Assembly (NCBI GenBank): GCA_020634755.1
Contig: JACKBC010000003.1
Location: 165,742 to 229,741 of the forward strand
Direction of reading: 5' to 3'
DNA length: 64,000 nt
Origin: Caldilineaceae bacterium
GTDB lineage: Bacteria > Chloroflexota > Anaerolineae > Caldilineales > Caldilineaceae
Shown: positions 1 to 10,259 of the stretch, one piece after another
How positions within the stretch are numbered: position 1 is the stretch's first letter
Layout: the number at the start of each line of letters is the position of its first letter
Made by a program: the position numbers and the translations under genes
The notes under the pieces: generated by a model
Told to the model about the DNA's origin: nothing
Database searches by the model: none
The model's input: the letters and a program-made list of their open reading frames with translations, nothing else

Positions 1-2444
1 GCGTCAAAGGCAAAAGTGAGCCAGCTGTCATCTTTGCCTTGACCGGCATGCAGGAGGTGCGCAGCGGCCAGTTGACCGTGCCTGCCTATGCACTGCCCAT
101 GATCGGTCGCCAGGCAGCGTTAAATCAAGCTGCGGCTAAACTGACGTTGGCCGCGGCTGGGCGCGGCCAGCTATTGGGCCTCCGCGGTGAACCGGGGGTG
201 GGCAAATCTCGGCTGGTGGCCGAAATTTTGCGGTTGGGCGCGGCCCAGGGCTTTGCACTGTTTGGCGGTGAGTGTGAATCCTATGGCGCCAACAGCAGCT
301 ATCTGGCCTGGCAGCCCATTTGGCGCGGGCTCTTTGGGCTTGATGGGGCATGGCCCGCCGCCCAACAGCTTACGGTGTTGGGGGATGGCCTGCGTGAGAT
401 TCATGCCACGTTTCCAGCTCGTGCGCCACTGCTGGGGCCGCTACTCAATTTGGCAATTGCGGAGAATGAATTTACCAGCTCGCTGAGTCCGCGCCTGCGC
501 AAAACGCTGCTGGAAGAGCTGTTGGTCGACTGTTTGCGTGCGTTTGCACGTCAACAGCCTTTGCTCATCGTGCTGGAAGCCTGTCAATGGCTGGATCCGC
601 TTTCGTATGACCTGTGGGAAGCCATGACTCCTGCCATTTTGGACCTGCCGGTGCTGCTTGTCTTTGCATCCCGTCTACAGACGCACGAGACGCGGCTGCG
701 CGCCGAACAAGCCTCCAAGCTGAGCCACTATACGGAGCTGCAACTGGCGCCCTTGACCACGGCCGAAGCCGCAGACTTCATTGTGCTAAAAGCCACTCAA
801 TTGCTGGGCAGTGCGGCGTCGCTCTCTCCACAATTGGTGCATTTGGTGACTGCCCAGGCCGAAGGGAATCCGTTCTACGTAGAGGAATTGCTCACCTATT
901 TGCACTATCGCGGCGTAAACTTTCAGGATGAAGCCGCACTGGCCCGGGTGGAATTGCCGGACAGCTTGCAGCGGTTGACGCTTAGTTTGCTCGATCAATT
1001 TAGCGAAAGCCAGAAGATTACGGTCAAAGTGGCCAGCGTTATAGGTCGTCTTTTCCAAGCTGCCTGGCTGGCCGGCATCTATCCAGAATTGGGCGCAGCG
1101 GACCGCATCCGCGCTGATTTGGTCTGGCTGCAGCAGCATGAATTGCTGCTGCAAGAAGCGGCAGACCCAGAGCTGGCCTATCGCTTCCGACAGGTGATCA
1201 TGCAAAGCGTAGCGTATGAAAGCTTGCCCCATGCGCTCAAGCAGGTACTCCATGAACAGATTGGTGATTTTATTGAGCGAACCTATCCCGATGCCATTGA
1301 GCAATATCTGGATTTGCTGGCCTATCATTATGACCGCAGCACCAATGGCGAGAAGCAGCGCTTCTATTTGCGCCGAGCCGGGGAAGCCGCCCAGGCTGAA
1401 TATGCCAATACCGTAGCCCTCGACTACTTTACGCGGCTGCTGGCCATCCTGCCGCCGGCTGACCAAGGCGCGGTGCAGCTAAAATTAGGGCAAATTCACG
1501 ATACCGTGGGCCGTTATGCCGAAGCTGAAACGGCATTTCAAGCCGCCTTGGCGTTGGCTACCCAGGGCAATGAACGTTCGTTGATTGCGCAATGTCAAAT
1601 TGCGCTGGGCGAATTGCGCCGCAAACAGAGCCAATATGAAAATGCCGCGGCCTATTTTACAGCGGCGCAAATCATTGCCGAACAGATTGGTGACGAAGCC
1701 GCAGTGGCCAAGGCGCAGGTGTGTGCCGGTTCGCTGGCGCTGTATCGTGGTGATTATGCCGCGGCCCACGTCCATTACACGCAGGGGTTAGCCATTCGCC
1801 GCCGTTTGCCCGACCAATCTCAGGTGGCCAATACGCTGAGCGATCTGGCCATTGCCACAGCTCAGCAAGGCGACCTTGTACAGTCGGGCCAGCTTTTTGC
1901 TGAAAGTCTAGCCATCCGCCGCACGCTGGGCGATCTATGGGGTGTGGCCAATTCACTAAACAATCTGGGCGAATTGGCGCTGATGCAGGAGCGATATGTT
2001 GATGCCTATCCATTTTTGGAAGAGGCCGTCACCATTTACCGCGCCATTGGCGATCGCTGGTCGCTGGGCAATGCCGTGCTGACGTTGGGCAATGTGCTGC
2101 GCACCCAAGGGAATTATCAGGCTGCGTTTCCGCTCTATCAGGAAAGTCTGCAAATTTATCGCAGCTTGGGAGATCGGCGCTCGCTGGCCTATTTGCTGGA
2201 AAACATTGGCGGGCTGCTCTCGTTACAGGGCGAAACCACCCGCCCCATGCGGTTGGCCGGCGCGGCCGCCGCTATGCGCGATCGGCTTCAAATTCCCCTC
2301 TCTCCTGCCGAACAGAACCAGTTGGATCAGGCACTAACGCCGGCGCGGCAGGCCTTGGCAGAAGCCGCCGCCGCAGCTTGGGAAAGTGGACGCGCGTTGA
2401 CGCTGGAAGAGGCCATGGCAGAAGCATTGGGGAGCGCCGCATAG
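1..2444 (+). CDS. Cyclase-AAA-TPR regulator, 5' end outside window
   Basis: The reading frame is open from the left edge, so the gene is truncated by the window; the TTG at 39 is only an internal codon. The first codons read VKGKSEPAVIFAL, which matches the segment that ends class III adenylate/guanylate cyclase domains, so the missing part is probably a cyclase catalytic domain. It is followed by an AAA/STAND-type ATPase: P-loop GEPGVGKSRL at 186-215 and a Walker B-like stretch LLIVLEACQWLD at 559-594. From about 1440 to 2230 there is a series of tetratricopeptide repeats (A-Y/F-A-L spacing, repeated GDLWGVANSLNNLGE-type units). Such cyclase-ATPase-TPR proteins are cytoplasmic signal-transduction regulators. 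Substrate and partners are unknown. It ends in TAG and is convergent with the large secreted-protein gene. Confidence 0.85.
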   Translation, partial: VKGKSEPAVIFALTGMQEVRSGQLTVPAYALPMIGRQAALNQAAAKLTLAAAGRGQLLGLRGEPGVGKSRLVAEILRLGAAQGFALFGGECESYGANSSYLAWQPIWRGLFGLDGAWPAAQQLTVLGDGLREIHATFPARAPLLGPLLNLAIAENEFTSSLSPRLRKTLLEELLVDCLRAFARQQPLLIVLEACQWLDPLSYDLWEAMTPAILDLPVLLVFASRLQTHETRLRAEQASKLSHYTELQLAPLTTAEAADFIVLKATQLLGSAASLSPQLVHLVTAQAEGNPFYVEELLTYLHYRGVNFQDEAALARVELPDSLQRLTLSLLDQFSESQKITVKVASVIGRLFQAAWLAGIYPELGAADRIRADLVWLQQHELLLQEAADPELAYRFRQVIMQSVAYESLPHALKQVLHEQIGDFIERTYPDAIEQYLDLLAYHYDRSTNGEKQRFYLRRAGEAAQAEYANTVALDYFTRLLAILPPADQGAVQLKLGQIHDTVGRYAEAETAFQAALALATQGNERSLIAQCQIALGELRRKQSQYENAAAYFTAAQIIAEQIGDEAAVAKAQVCAGSLALYRGDYAAAHVHYTQGLAIRRRLPDQSQVANTLSDLAIATAQQGDLVQSGQLFAESLAIRRTLGDLWGVANSLNNLGELALMQERYVDAYPFLEEAVTIYRAIGDRWSLGNAVLTLGNVLRTQGNYQAAFPLYQESLQIYRSLGDRRSLAYLLENIGGLLSLQGETTRPMRLAGAAAAMRDRLQIPLSPAEQNQLDQALTPARQALAEAAAAAWESGRALTLEEAMAEALGSAA

Positions 2445-2518
2445 GACGATTATGGCGGCTCAACCGCATCTCATGATTCCGCACGCTGCGCAGCGCCCAC
2501 AGACCATGATGTAGGGTC

Positions 2519-5500
2519 TCAATGACTCACGAACGGCAGAAAGAACTGCGCGGTCGGTAATGTCCCTGGTCCACTATCGAGTTGGCTTGATGAAACACCG
2601 GGACCGAAAAATTCAAGTCCTCCTCGATCCTGGTCTCCTTCAGCCGGATTTAGGTCGGTGGCGCGGTCGCTGCCGGGGCCGCCGCTGAATTGATCGGCGC
2701 CGCTGCCGCCGGTCAGCGTGTCGTTGCCGGGGCCGGCATCCAGCCGATCATCACCGTCACCGCCGCTTAGTGTATCGTGACCGGCGCCGCCATCCAACAG
2801 ATCATTGTCGAGCCCACCGCTTAGCACATCGTTGCCAGACCCGCCATCCAGTTGATCATTGCCAGACCCGCCATCCAGTTGATCATCAAATGAACCGCCT
2901 TTGAGCATATCATTACCATCGCCGCCATAGAGTTGATCGGCGCCGCTCCCGCCATCCAATTCGTCGTGGCCGGCATTGCCACAGAGAATGTCATCTTTGC
3001 TGCCCCCCTTAATCTTATCATTGCCGGCGAGCCCCAGAATAAGCTGGCTCCCCGAACCACCCTTGAGCGTATCATCACCAGACGTGCCCACCACAATGGC
3101 GCCATTCCAGCCTGGCGCCACAAACTGCTCTGGCCCGGTGCGATAGACCGTATAATCGCCGCAGCTGCCCACAAACTCACCGGGTGCGACCTGTACCATC
3201 CAGGTGTAGGTGGCGGGCGTGGGATCAACATTGCGCGCGGCATCAACGGCCCGCACGGCAAAGGTATGGCTGCCCTCGGCTAGATTGTCATATACTTGCG
3301 GGCTGCTGCACGCCGTAAACGTACCGCCGTCCAGTTGACATTCAAAGGTGAACGCGCCAGTGCCGCTGCTGCCCACAAAGGTAAATGTGGCGCTTGCGCT
3401 GCTTGGGTTGTCTGGCTGCCCGGTGATCTGCGTATCGGGCAAGGCGGGCGCCGCCACTATGATTGTGCCGGTGGCGGTGGATTGCTCGTAAAACGCATCG
3501 CTTAGGGTCAGCGCGGCAATTGGTGAGCCGCCGCCGAAGTAGGCGGTGACGCTGTAATCGCCCGCATCAAGCTGGGCCGGGCCAACATCCAATGGGGCGC
3601 GGCCCTGAAAGTCGGTCATGATCGCCTTGCGATAAACGATCGCGTTGCTGCTGTTGCGGATGACAAAGAGCACTGTGCGTTCACGCAGGCCGCGCTGGGC
3701 CGCATCGTGCAGGGTGGCCGTCATGGCGGCGCTGGCCTGTGGCGCTATGGAAAGCGTAGATGGCATCATGGCCAGCGCCGTTGCCTGCTTGTTGATGGTG
3801 AACGACTGTTCCGTCGTTGATGCTATGTAAGCCTCAGTGCCGGCAAATGCCCCCTGGAGGGCGTAATCACCCGGCTGGTCGCTCAGCAGTAGGCTGACCG
3901 TGGCTTCGCCATTGCTATTGGTGGTGGCCGCAACAGTCTGTGTTCCTAAGCTCACGTTGACGCTTTGATTGCTCAACGGCGCATGGGCGCCATCTGTGAG
4001 CTGTACGGTGAAGCGCACAATCGTGGCAAAGACGCCGGTCGGCGCCGCGTTGGTAAAGCTGAGGGTTGTGGCCTGGGCCGGCGGTTGTCCCCCAATGGGC
4101 GGCGGCGTGGGCGCGCCGGGGTCAATGCCGGGCGTGTAGTATGCGCCTTGATTGGCATCTAGCGTGACCAATCCTGTGCCGCTGGCTGCTTGCACCATAA
4201 AGCGCAGGGTGGATGCCGCCACGCCTTGCAACGCGCCTTCCCATAGGATGGGGTTGGTGGTGTTGCGTATCAAATCCAGCGATTGCCAGGTAGATCCATT
4301 CACGCTGCTGTATGTGACCCAGACTTCCTGGACATCGGCAATTTCGCTGCTGCGGTTGACTTGAACGGCAAAATGCACGTCGCCGCCATCTGTTGTTGTG
4401 GCTACGTGGGCAATCGTTGGCGGCGCCGCCAACGCAGCGGCACTCCGGTCCGGGCTGTAGAAAAGGCGAAAGGTCATGTTGGTATAGCGGCGCAGCGTGC
4501 CTTTGCTGGCATCAGCTGTATTGGATTGGAACTGAGTCGGCGTCACCATGAGCCGAATCGTACCGCTGTCCGGGCGGGCCAGAAAATCATAATAGTTGAG
4601 CAGCCAGGGCTGCCGCGGGAAGAAGTTGGCGGAATAGAAGACCGGGTGGCTGCCGGCCAGCTCGGTAGCCGGCACGCTAGTGTGGGGCTGAATATTTTGT
4701 TCGTCTATATAAGTGCCTGCCCGAAAGCCGGCGCCGCGCACCACACCCGCGCTATTGGTGACATTGGTAATAACCAGCGGCTGTATGGGATAGCCGGGCC
4801 GCGCCACCTGGCCCTGTGGGCCGCTGTAGTAGACCGTATCTACCGGCTGCATGGTTTCGCCATCGATTAGGCTCACCACGGTGCGCGTCAGCAAGGGGGA
4901 TAGAACCACATCTGCCGTGGCCAGGCCCAGCGTTGCGCCGGGTGTATTGGTGCTAACCGGATTGGTTGTTGTGACAGCCGGCGGCAAGGTGGGTGCGGCA
5001 ATGCGGTTGGGCAGATCTACGCTCAACATGGGCAGACCAAAGAGCGTCGAGACCAGAATGGTCTTCTCAAAGATGCCATCCACTTCTACGCCGGTATCGG
5101 CTAGATAATCTTGTTTGGCGGCCACCAACGCCTGACCCACAGAGACCGGGCCGGTTCCCACACGCAGCCGTTGCGTAAAGGCCAGATAGAGTCGCTCTGA
5201 ATATTCTTTGAAGTCGGCATCGCCATATTGATAGCCGGTGCCGGCAATCAGCAGAGCCCCTTTGCCGGCAAAGGCCTGCGCCCAATCTGGCGGTGCATCG
5301 GTGACTTGTGGTACGGCATGATCATTGACAATGTTGTACCCAGAGTGGCAACCACTGCTATAGACAATGGCGTTGGTAAAGTCCACGCTGGCGTTTTTTA
5401 GCTCGATGGCGCTAATGGTGCTGCTATAATCGGCCGCCAGCAGGCGGTTAGGATTAAAGTGCCCCGCCAGATAGATCAGGTCATGGCGCTGGTTCAACAG

Positions 5501-8500
5501 CAGCGGGCGCAAGTCATCGGCGCTCCAGGATGCTTCCGGCGGCACGTCATATTGTTCAATGAGCTGGCTGAAATTGCTGTTGCTGGGGAGCCCGTCCTGT
5601 AATTCTTGCAGCACGGCGCGTGAGCCGTCTTCCAGATAGCCGTAGCTGGTCACCAGCGCCGAAGTGGGGGTGTTCACCACGCCTGCCGATGTAGAGAGAT
5701 AGGCATTGATGGTGTTCATGGCTTCTGCGGTCGTCTCTACCAGCCGCCCGACGGCCAAATTGGGAATGGGCAGCAGGCGGTTTTGCAGCGAAATTTCTCG
5801 TCTTGAGCCATAGGCGTCCTGACTCAGTACATAATTCAAGCGCAGGTTGGCTTCGGAGATGCTGCCATCCAACACGGGCGGCTCAAAGTCCGATTCGGGG
5901 GAGACCGGCGCGCTGTCGGGGTAGCGGAAAAAGGGAATAATGGCGTCGTTGCCCACCAGCACCACATAGGCCAGCTGGCGATTATTGTCCCAATAGCGCT
6001 GAATAATATCGCGCACCTCGTATGCCCACAGATTGGTGGCGTATGGACAATCGGCATAGCTTTCAGCCTGCTGACGGGCCGCATTTATGCGTGCATCCTC
6101 TCCTAGATTCACCAGGACGCCCGCCACGTCCGCGCGCTGGGCCAGCGTTTGCAGGCGTAGGACGAGCTGGTCGTCCGTCACTCCGTTTTCTTCTTCCATG
6201 CGCGCCGCATCGTGCAGGATAATGGTTTTATAATTCCCCGAGCTGGCAGGAATGCTGGAGGGGGGGAGCGTGGCGGGAACAAAGTTGCCACAGCTACCGC
6301 CCAGGCGCGTCACATCCAGTTGAAAGGGCTGCTGGTTGTCAAAGGCGCCGTTGCGGCCGCTGACGCGAATGTAATATTCGCCCGTATTGTTCCAGGTGCC
6401 GATGGCCACGTGCTCGTTTGCCGTACCGTCTTGGGCCGAAAAGCCGACCAAGGCTTGTAGCTGGGCGCTAGAGTAGGCATCTGGGTTGGAAACGGCAAAG
6501 GGATTGCTCACGGCAAACGGGTTGCTGACGGCAAAGGGGTTGGAAACCGCGAACGGGTTGCTCACCGCAAAGGGATTGCTGACGGCAAACGGATTACTCA
6601 CCGCAAAGGGGTTGCTGACGGCAAACGGATTACTCACCGCAAAGGGGTTGCTGACGGCAAAGGGATTGCTGACGGCAAAGGGGTTGCTCACCGCAAACGG
6701 ATTGGAAAAAGCGGAAGGCGCCAACTCGGCATTGAGCTGGGCCAGATCCTGGTCGTCGGCAAGCGTGCGGTAGGCCTGGCTAATGTCTTTGAAAAGGGCC
6801 ACATCGTAGTCGGCGGGCAGATTGCTCAGGTCGACCAGGAGCGTGTTGCCGGGCTGCACGGCCAATTTGAACCAGCGCACCTCACCGCGGCGGGTGAGAT
6901 ATTGGCCGGCGTTGGCCGTTTGGGTTTCCGGTGGTCCGCTAAATGTCAGCGGCAGCGCGTTGGGCCAGCTGGTATTGTCCGGCTGGATGGGCATGCAGAG
7001 CGAAAATTCAGAGCTGTTGCCGGCGGAATCGGTGGCGGTGGCGGTGAGGAAATAACCGTCTAGCGATGGTGATTCAAGGTTTATATCAATTAAAGCCACG
7101 CCCGCGGCATCCGTTGTCACCGGGATATTGCCGAGAACGTTTTGGCCTTGGCCAAAGCCGCTGGCGTCACAGCTGGGGCTCGTAAAGAATTGTACGTTAA
7201 AGTTGGTCTGGGGCGGGCCGCCCATCCCGGCTTGCACCGTAATGCCGCCACCATTGCCACTAATGGCATTGAAGATAACCGGATAATTCTGGCCGTTGTT
7301 GGCCCCGCTATCAAGGTCATCGACATCGTTGACATCGACGCCACCGCCGTTTAGGTCGATGCCCAGAGCGCCATTGGCAAAGATGGCGTTGCCGCGGATG
7401 GTGTTGCCGGTTCCGCCACCAATATAGATACCGGCTTGACCGTTGCCGGCGATAATGTTGCCGTCCCCCGGGTTCTCGCCGCCGATTGTGTAATTGACGG
7501 TGACAAGGGATATGCCGTGTTGCCCATTGCCCAGCGTGGCGTTGCCCTCTGCGTCGGCGCCAATGCGATTGCCTCGGATTTGGTGACCGCCGCTCTGGAC
7601 CGTATCGCCAGCGACGATGCCATCCACCAGGTTGCCGGAAATGAGGTTGCCCTGGCCGGGTGCGCTGCCGCCCACCATGGTCGTGGCGCCGCGGTAGATG
7701 CCAATTCCAGACTGGTAGTTGCCCAGCGCCGCCGTGCCGCTGGCATTGGCGCCAATATAGTTGCCGTAGATGAACGTATTGGCTACCTGGTCCAGGGTAA
7801 TGCCGTTGCGCGGGGCGCCCGGCGTACCGTTGCCGTTGGCTGAGATGAGGTTGCGTTGCGCCGGCGTGGCGCCGCCAATGGTGTTATTGCTGGCGCCCAC
7901 CGGTTGGGTAAAATTGGCCACAAAGATGCCGTCGCTGCCGTTGCCTCGATCAAGCATGCCGGTAAGATCCGTACCGATAAAGTTGCCTTCAATCTGGTTG
8001 TTGACCTCGCTGACCGAGATGCCGGCGCCAGCAAAGCGGTTGATCACCAGCCCGCGGATGGTGCTGTCGGATGTGCGCAGCGCCAGCCCATCGCCGGGAC
8101 CGGCATTGGCGCCATCTAGTTCAATTTGCAGTACGGCGTCATTGCCCACCACCAGCGTGTTGGCGCTGGCGCCGGGCTGGGTGTAGCCGTCGATGATTAC
8201 CGGATCGGTAATGAGCGGCAGCGCCGAACCGGGCTGGATGGTGTGCGGACCGCTGCCGGGTATATTGAATTGAATCGTATTGAGGCCGGCTATTTCATTG
8301 GCATACAGTATGGCCTGGCGCAACGAACCGGCGCCACCGTCGTTGGTGTTTGTGACCAAAAGCGTAGAGGAATATTCAAAGGCGCCCATATCGCAGGAGG
8401 CGCCCTGTGGGCGACTGACGCCGCGCTGATCAATATCGTTGATGGGGGCCGCGGCGCAAGCTCCGGCGTCGCCGGCATCTATAGCCGGACTGCCGGGCAG

Positions 8501-9562
8501 CAGGGCCAGGGTCTGGGTTGCGCCGCCATTGTCGTTTAAGGAATCCACGAGCGGATCGGTGTTGATGAGATCGCTGGCATCTCCACCACATGTTCCGTCG
8601 CTGCTTAGATTATGACCCAGCGATGTGGTAGCGCGCGGAATACCAAAAAATGCCGAACCCGCACAGTTGCCGCCAGCCGGACTATCTGTGAGGATTGTAT
8701 TTTGGAGCGTCACGCTGCCATAGCCAACTTTAATGGCGCCGCCCGAAAATGCGCTGTTGCTGCTAAAGGTGCTATTGACAATAGTGACATCTGGCGCAAA
8801 GTCTGGCGAATATAGAACGGTGACTAGGGCGCCGCCACCGCCATCCCCACTGGTCGCCGTTGCGGTATTGCCGCTAAAAGTGCTGTTGCCAATAGAAAGG
8901 ACTGCGCCTTCGTGCGCATAGATGGCGCCGCCATCTTGGGCGCTGTTGGTGAGAAAAGAGCTGCGCGTAATGGTGGCCGTGCCGCCGGTATAGAGCGCAC
9001 CACCTTTGCCGCTGCTGGCACTGTTGTCTATAAAGGTGCTCTGGTCGATGGTCAGCGCGCCATAGTTCTCAATCGCACCGGCGCTGCCTCCCGCGTTGTT
9101 GCCGATTGTGCTGCCCACAATCGTGAGCAGACCTTCGTTGAAGAGCGCCGCCCCGCCCGTTTGGCCATTCATCAGGCTCAAATTTTGCAAGGTCAGGCTG
9201 CCTCCGCTTTCCACATAGAATATGCGCATGGCCGGGGCGCCTGCGTCGCGCTGAATAATGGCGCCGTTGCCGACGACTGTGATGGCGCTGGTGATGGCCG
9301 GCAAGCCATTGGCCCCTGGATATGCGGGCGCATTATCAATCGCCGTCAGTGAATATGTGCAGCTGTCGGCCAGCGTGATGCTATCATTTTCTGCGTTCGC
9401 ATTTGCATTATTGATTGCGCTAATAAGCCCCGGCACATCCGCACAGGCTACTGGAAAGTCCGCCGCCCGCGCGGGATTGGGCCAAAAGAGGCCCACAAGC
9501 GCCAGGCTGAGACAACTGAGCAATAATTGCTTGATTGGAAATTGGCATGTTCGGAAAAGCAT
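2519..9562 (-). CDS. Giant secreted protein: beta-helix, C25-like protease, VSNPFA repeats, RTX
   Basis: About 2347 residues. I place the start at 9562, not the upstream in-frame ATG at 9631, because AAAGG lies about 10 bases before it and the protein then begins with a signal peptide (hydrophobic LLLSCLSLALVGLFW, then ARA-A). Order: right-handed beta-helix with a 'choice-of-anchor Q'-like end (SPAIDAGDAG...GAFEY) to about residue 400; a second beta-helix (LRQAIL...NTIQFNIPGSG) to about 830; an Ig-like and PPC-like part; 12 tandem VSNPFA units at about 953-1025; a peptidase C25/gingipain-like domain at about 1110-1525 with candidate catalytic His in YLAGHFN and Cys in SSGCHSG; Ig-like and Big domains; then about 14 RTX-type GGxGxDxLxGG repeats at about 2160-2300. 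The tail is FFLPFVSH. Probably calcium-stabilised, exported and surface-attached. Substrate unknown; protease activity is inferred only. Confidence 0.85.
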   Translation of the reverse strand: MLFRTCQFPIKQLLLSCLSLALVGLFWPNPARAADFPVACADVPGLISAINNANANAENDSITLADSCTYSLTAIDNAPAYPGANGLPAITSAITVVGNGAIIQRDAGAPAMRIFYVESGGSLTLQNLSLMNGQTGGAALFNEGLLTIVGSTIGNNAGGSAGAIENYGALTIDQSTFIDNSASSGKGGALYTGGTATITRSSFLTNSAQDGGAIYAHEGAVLSIGNSTFSGNTATATSGDGGGGALVTVLYSPDFAPDVTIVNSTFSSNSAFSGGAIKVGYGSVTLQNTILTDSPAGGNCAGSAFFGIPRATTSLGHNLSSDGTCGGDASDLINTDPLVDSLNDNGGATQTLALLPGSPAIDAGDAGACAAAPINDIDQRGVSRPQGASCDMGAFEYSSTLLVTNTNDGGAGSLRQAILYANEIAGLNTIQFNIPGSGPHTIQPGSALPLITDPVIIDGYTQPGASANTLVVGNDAVLQIELDGANAGPGDGLALRTSDSTIRGLVINRFAGAGISVSEVNNQIEGNFIGTDLTGMLDRGNGSDGIFVANFTQPVGASNNTIGGATPAQRNLISANGNGTPGAPRNGITLDQVANTFIYGNYIGANASGTAALGNYQSGIGIYRGATTMVGGSAPGQGNLISGNLVDGIVAGDTVQSGGHQIRGNRIGADAEGNATLGNGQHGISLVTVNYTIGGENPGDGNIIAGNGQAGIYIGGGTGNTIRGNAIFANGALGIDLNGGGVDVNDVDDLDSGANNGQNYPVIFNAISGNGGGITVQAGMGGPPQTNFNVQFFTSPSCDASGFGQGQNVLGNIPVTTDAAGVALIDINLESPSLDGYFLTATATDSAGNSSEFSLCMPIQPDNTSWPNALPLTFSGPPETQTANAGQYLTRRGEVRWFKLAVQPGNTLLVDLSNLPADYDVALFKDISQAYRTLADDQDLAQLNAELAPSAFSNPFAVSNPFAVSNPFAVSNPFAVSNPFAVSNPFAVSNPFAVSNPFAVSNPFAVSNPFAVSNPFAVSNPFAVSNPDAYSSAQLQALVGFSAQDGTANEHVAIGTWNNTGEYYIRVSGRNGAFDNQQPFQLDVTRLGGSCGNFVPATLPPSSIPASSGNYKTIILHDAARMEEENGVTDDQLVLRLQTLAQRADVAGVLVNLGEDARINAARQQAESYADCPYATNLWAYEVRDIIQRYWDNNRQLAYVVLVGNDAIIPFFRYPDSAPVSPESDFEPPVLDGSISEANLRLNYVLSQDAYGSRREISLQNRLLPIPNLAVGRLVETTAEAMNTINAYLSTSAGVVNTPTSALVTSYGYLEDGSRAVLQELQDGLPSNSNFSQLIEQYDVPPEASWSADDLRPLLLNQRHDLIYLAGHFNPNRLLAADYSSTISAIELKNASVDFTNAIVYSSGCHSGYNIVNDHAVPQVTDAPPDWAQAFAGKGALLIAGTGYQYGDADFKEYSERLYLAFTQRLRVGTGPVSVGQALVAAKQDYLADTGVEVDGIFEKTILVSTLFGLPMLSVDLPNRIAAPTLPPAVTTTNPVSTNTPGATLGLATADVVLSPLLTRTVVSLIDGETMQPVDTVYYSGPQGQVARPGYPIQPLVITNVTNSAGVVRGAGFRAGTYIDEQNIQPHTSVPATELAGSHPVFYSANFFPRQPWLLNYYDFLARPDSGTIRLMVTPTQFQSNTADASKGTLRRYTNMTFRLFYSPDRSAAALAAPPTIAHVATTTDGGDVHFAVQVNRSSEIADVQEVWVTYSSVNGSTWQSLDLIRNTTNPILWEGALQGVAASTLRFMVQAASGTGLVTLDANQGAYYTPGIDPGAPTPPPIGGQPPAQATTLSFTNAAPTGVFATIVRFTVQLTDGAHAPLSNQSVNVSLGTQTVAATTNSNGEATVSLLLSDQPGDYALQGAFAGTEAYIASTTEQSFTINKQATALAMMPSTLSIAPQASAAMTATLHDAAQRGLRERTVLFVIRNSSNAIVYRKAIMTDFQGRAPLDVGPAQLDAGDYSVTAYFGGGSPIAALTLSDAFYEQSTATGTIIVAAPALPDTQITGQPDNPSSASATFTFVGSSGTGAFTFECQLDGGTFTACSSPQVYDNLAEGSHTFAVRAVDAARNVDPTPATYTWMVQVAPGEFVGSCGDYTVYRTGPEQFVAPGWNGAIVVGTSGDDTLKGGSGSQLILGLAGNDKIKGGSKDDILCGNAGHDELDGGSGADQLYGGDGNDMLKGGSFDDQLDGGSGNDQLDGGSGNDVLSGGLDNDLLDGGAGHDTLSGGDGDDRLDAGPGNDTLTGGSGADQFSGGPGSDRATDLNPAEGDQDRGGLEFFGPGVSSSQLDSGPGTLPTAQFFLPFVSH
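6487..6706 (-). repeat. 18-bp tandem coding repeat (VSNPFA x12)
   Basis: Twelve consecutive 18-bp units encode SNPFA-V in the giant secreted protein. The protein unit is invariant while third positions vary (GGCAAAGGG, CGCAAACGG and GGCAAACGG alternate), which shows purifying selection on the hexapeptide rather than a very recent DNA expansion. Flanking residues are SAF on the N-terminal side and VSNPDAYSS on the C-terminal side. The repeat links the PPC-like region to the protease-like region and may be a spacer or a processing/binding segment. Confidence 0.95.
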
Positions 9563-9814
9563 CTGATTACACCTTTGGCCACTATAAGAACGAAAACGGA
9601 CTATGATGCACTTGGCCTGGTTTGGCTGCAAAGTGCAGAGGAATAATTATACAATCTATGCATTTATACAATAGACAAGCTACGATTGCTTGGCGCGAAG
9701 CATACGATGCGCCTGAACTGCTATGACTTCCACTGTTTGGGAACATCCCAATAGGAGCATGAGAAATGACGATATCGCGCACGGAATAGCCGGCAACAGA
9801 TGATGCGCGAAAAC

Positions 9815-10177
9815 CTACCGGAGAGACAACCAGCTGACGCTCAGCGCTGCGCCCGCCAAAATAATGATGTGCATTACCTGATCCAGCCAGATTTCAACAA
9901 TCATCGAATGGGTGTCCGGGGGAATGCGCTTGATTTGCCGCATCCACCAGATGAGCGGCTTACGCGTGTCGATGAGCAAATGGGTTAAACCAATGCCCAA
10001 GGCCAGCGGCCAGGCAAAGACCAGACAAAGCCCGGCTGCGTGAATAGCGCTATGTATCCACGCGGCCGGGTGACGCAAACTAGTTTTGTGAAGCGCCATC
10101 CAATCTGTTTGCAATAACCAATCGGCCACCAAGTGTATCACCGTTCCCCACACCAGTAAGACAGTGGCGTCCTGCAT
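9815..10177 (-). CDS. DUF3307 family membrane protein
   Basis: A 120-residue protein with about four hydrophobic segments. The N-terminal HLVADWLLQTDWMALHK and the central HAAG...LTHLLIDTRK are typical of the DUF3307 family of small integral membrane proteins; the conserved His/Asp pairs (HLVADW, HLLID) are visible. The family has no assigned biochemical role. The start is supported by GGAAGGAAACAGCT immediately before ATG (reading the minus strand). It lies 82 bases downstream of permease 1 and upstream of the giant secreted-protein gene, all on the minus strand, so it may be the last gene of the CNB/MinD/HD/permease transcript, though a separate promoter cannot be excluded. Confidence 0.8.
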   Translation of the reverse strand: MQDATVLLVWGTVIHLVADWLLQTDWMALHKTSLRHPAAWIHSAIHAAGLCLVFAWPLALGIGLTHLLIDTRKPLIWWMRQIKRIPPDTHSMIVEIWLDQVMHIIILAGAALSVSWLSLR

Positions 10178-10259
10178 AGCTGTTTCCTTCCGTAAGCGCT
10201 TTCATGTTGCTGGTTTTCCACTGTCCACTTGCATTAGCGGGCTTCCTCTTCTGCATTCT

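Noticed and set aside
2821..3261. Antisense frames under the RTX and beta-helix regions of the giant gene
   Set aside because: These follow from Gly/Asp-rich codon bias, which leaves the opposite frames open. Protein content is low complexity.
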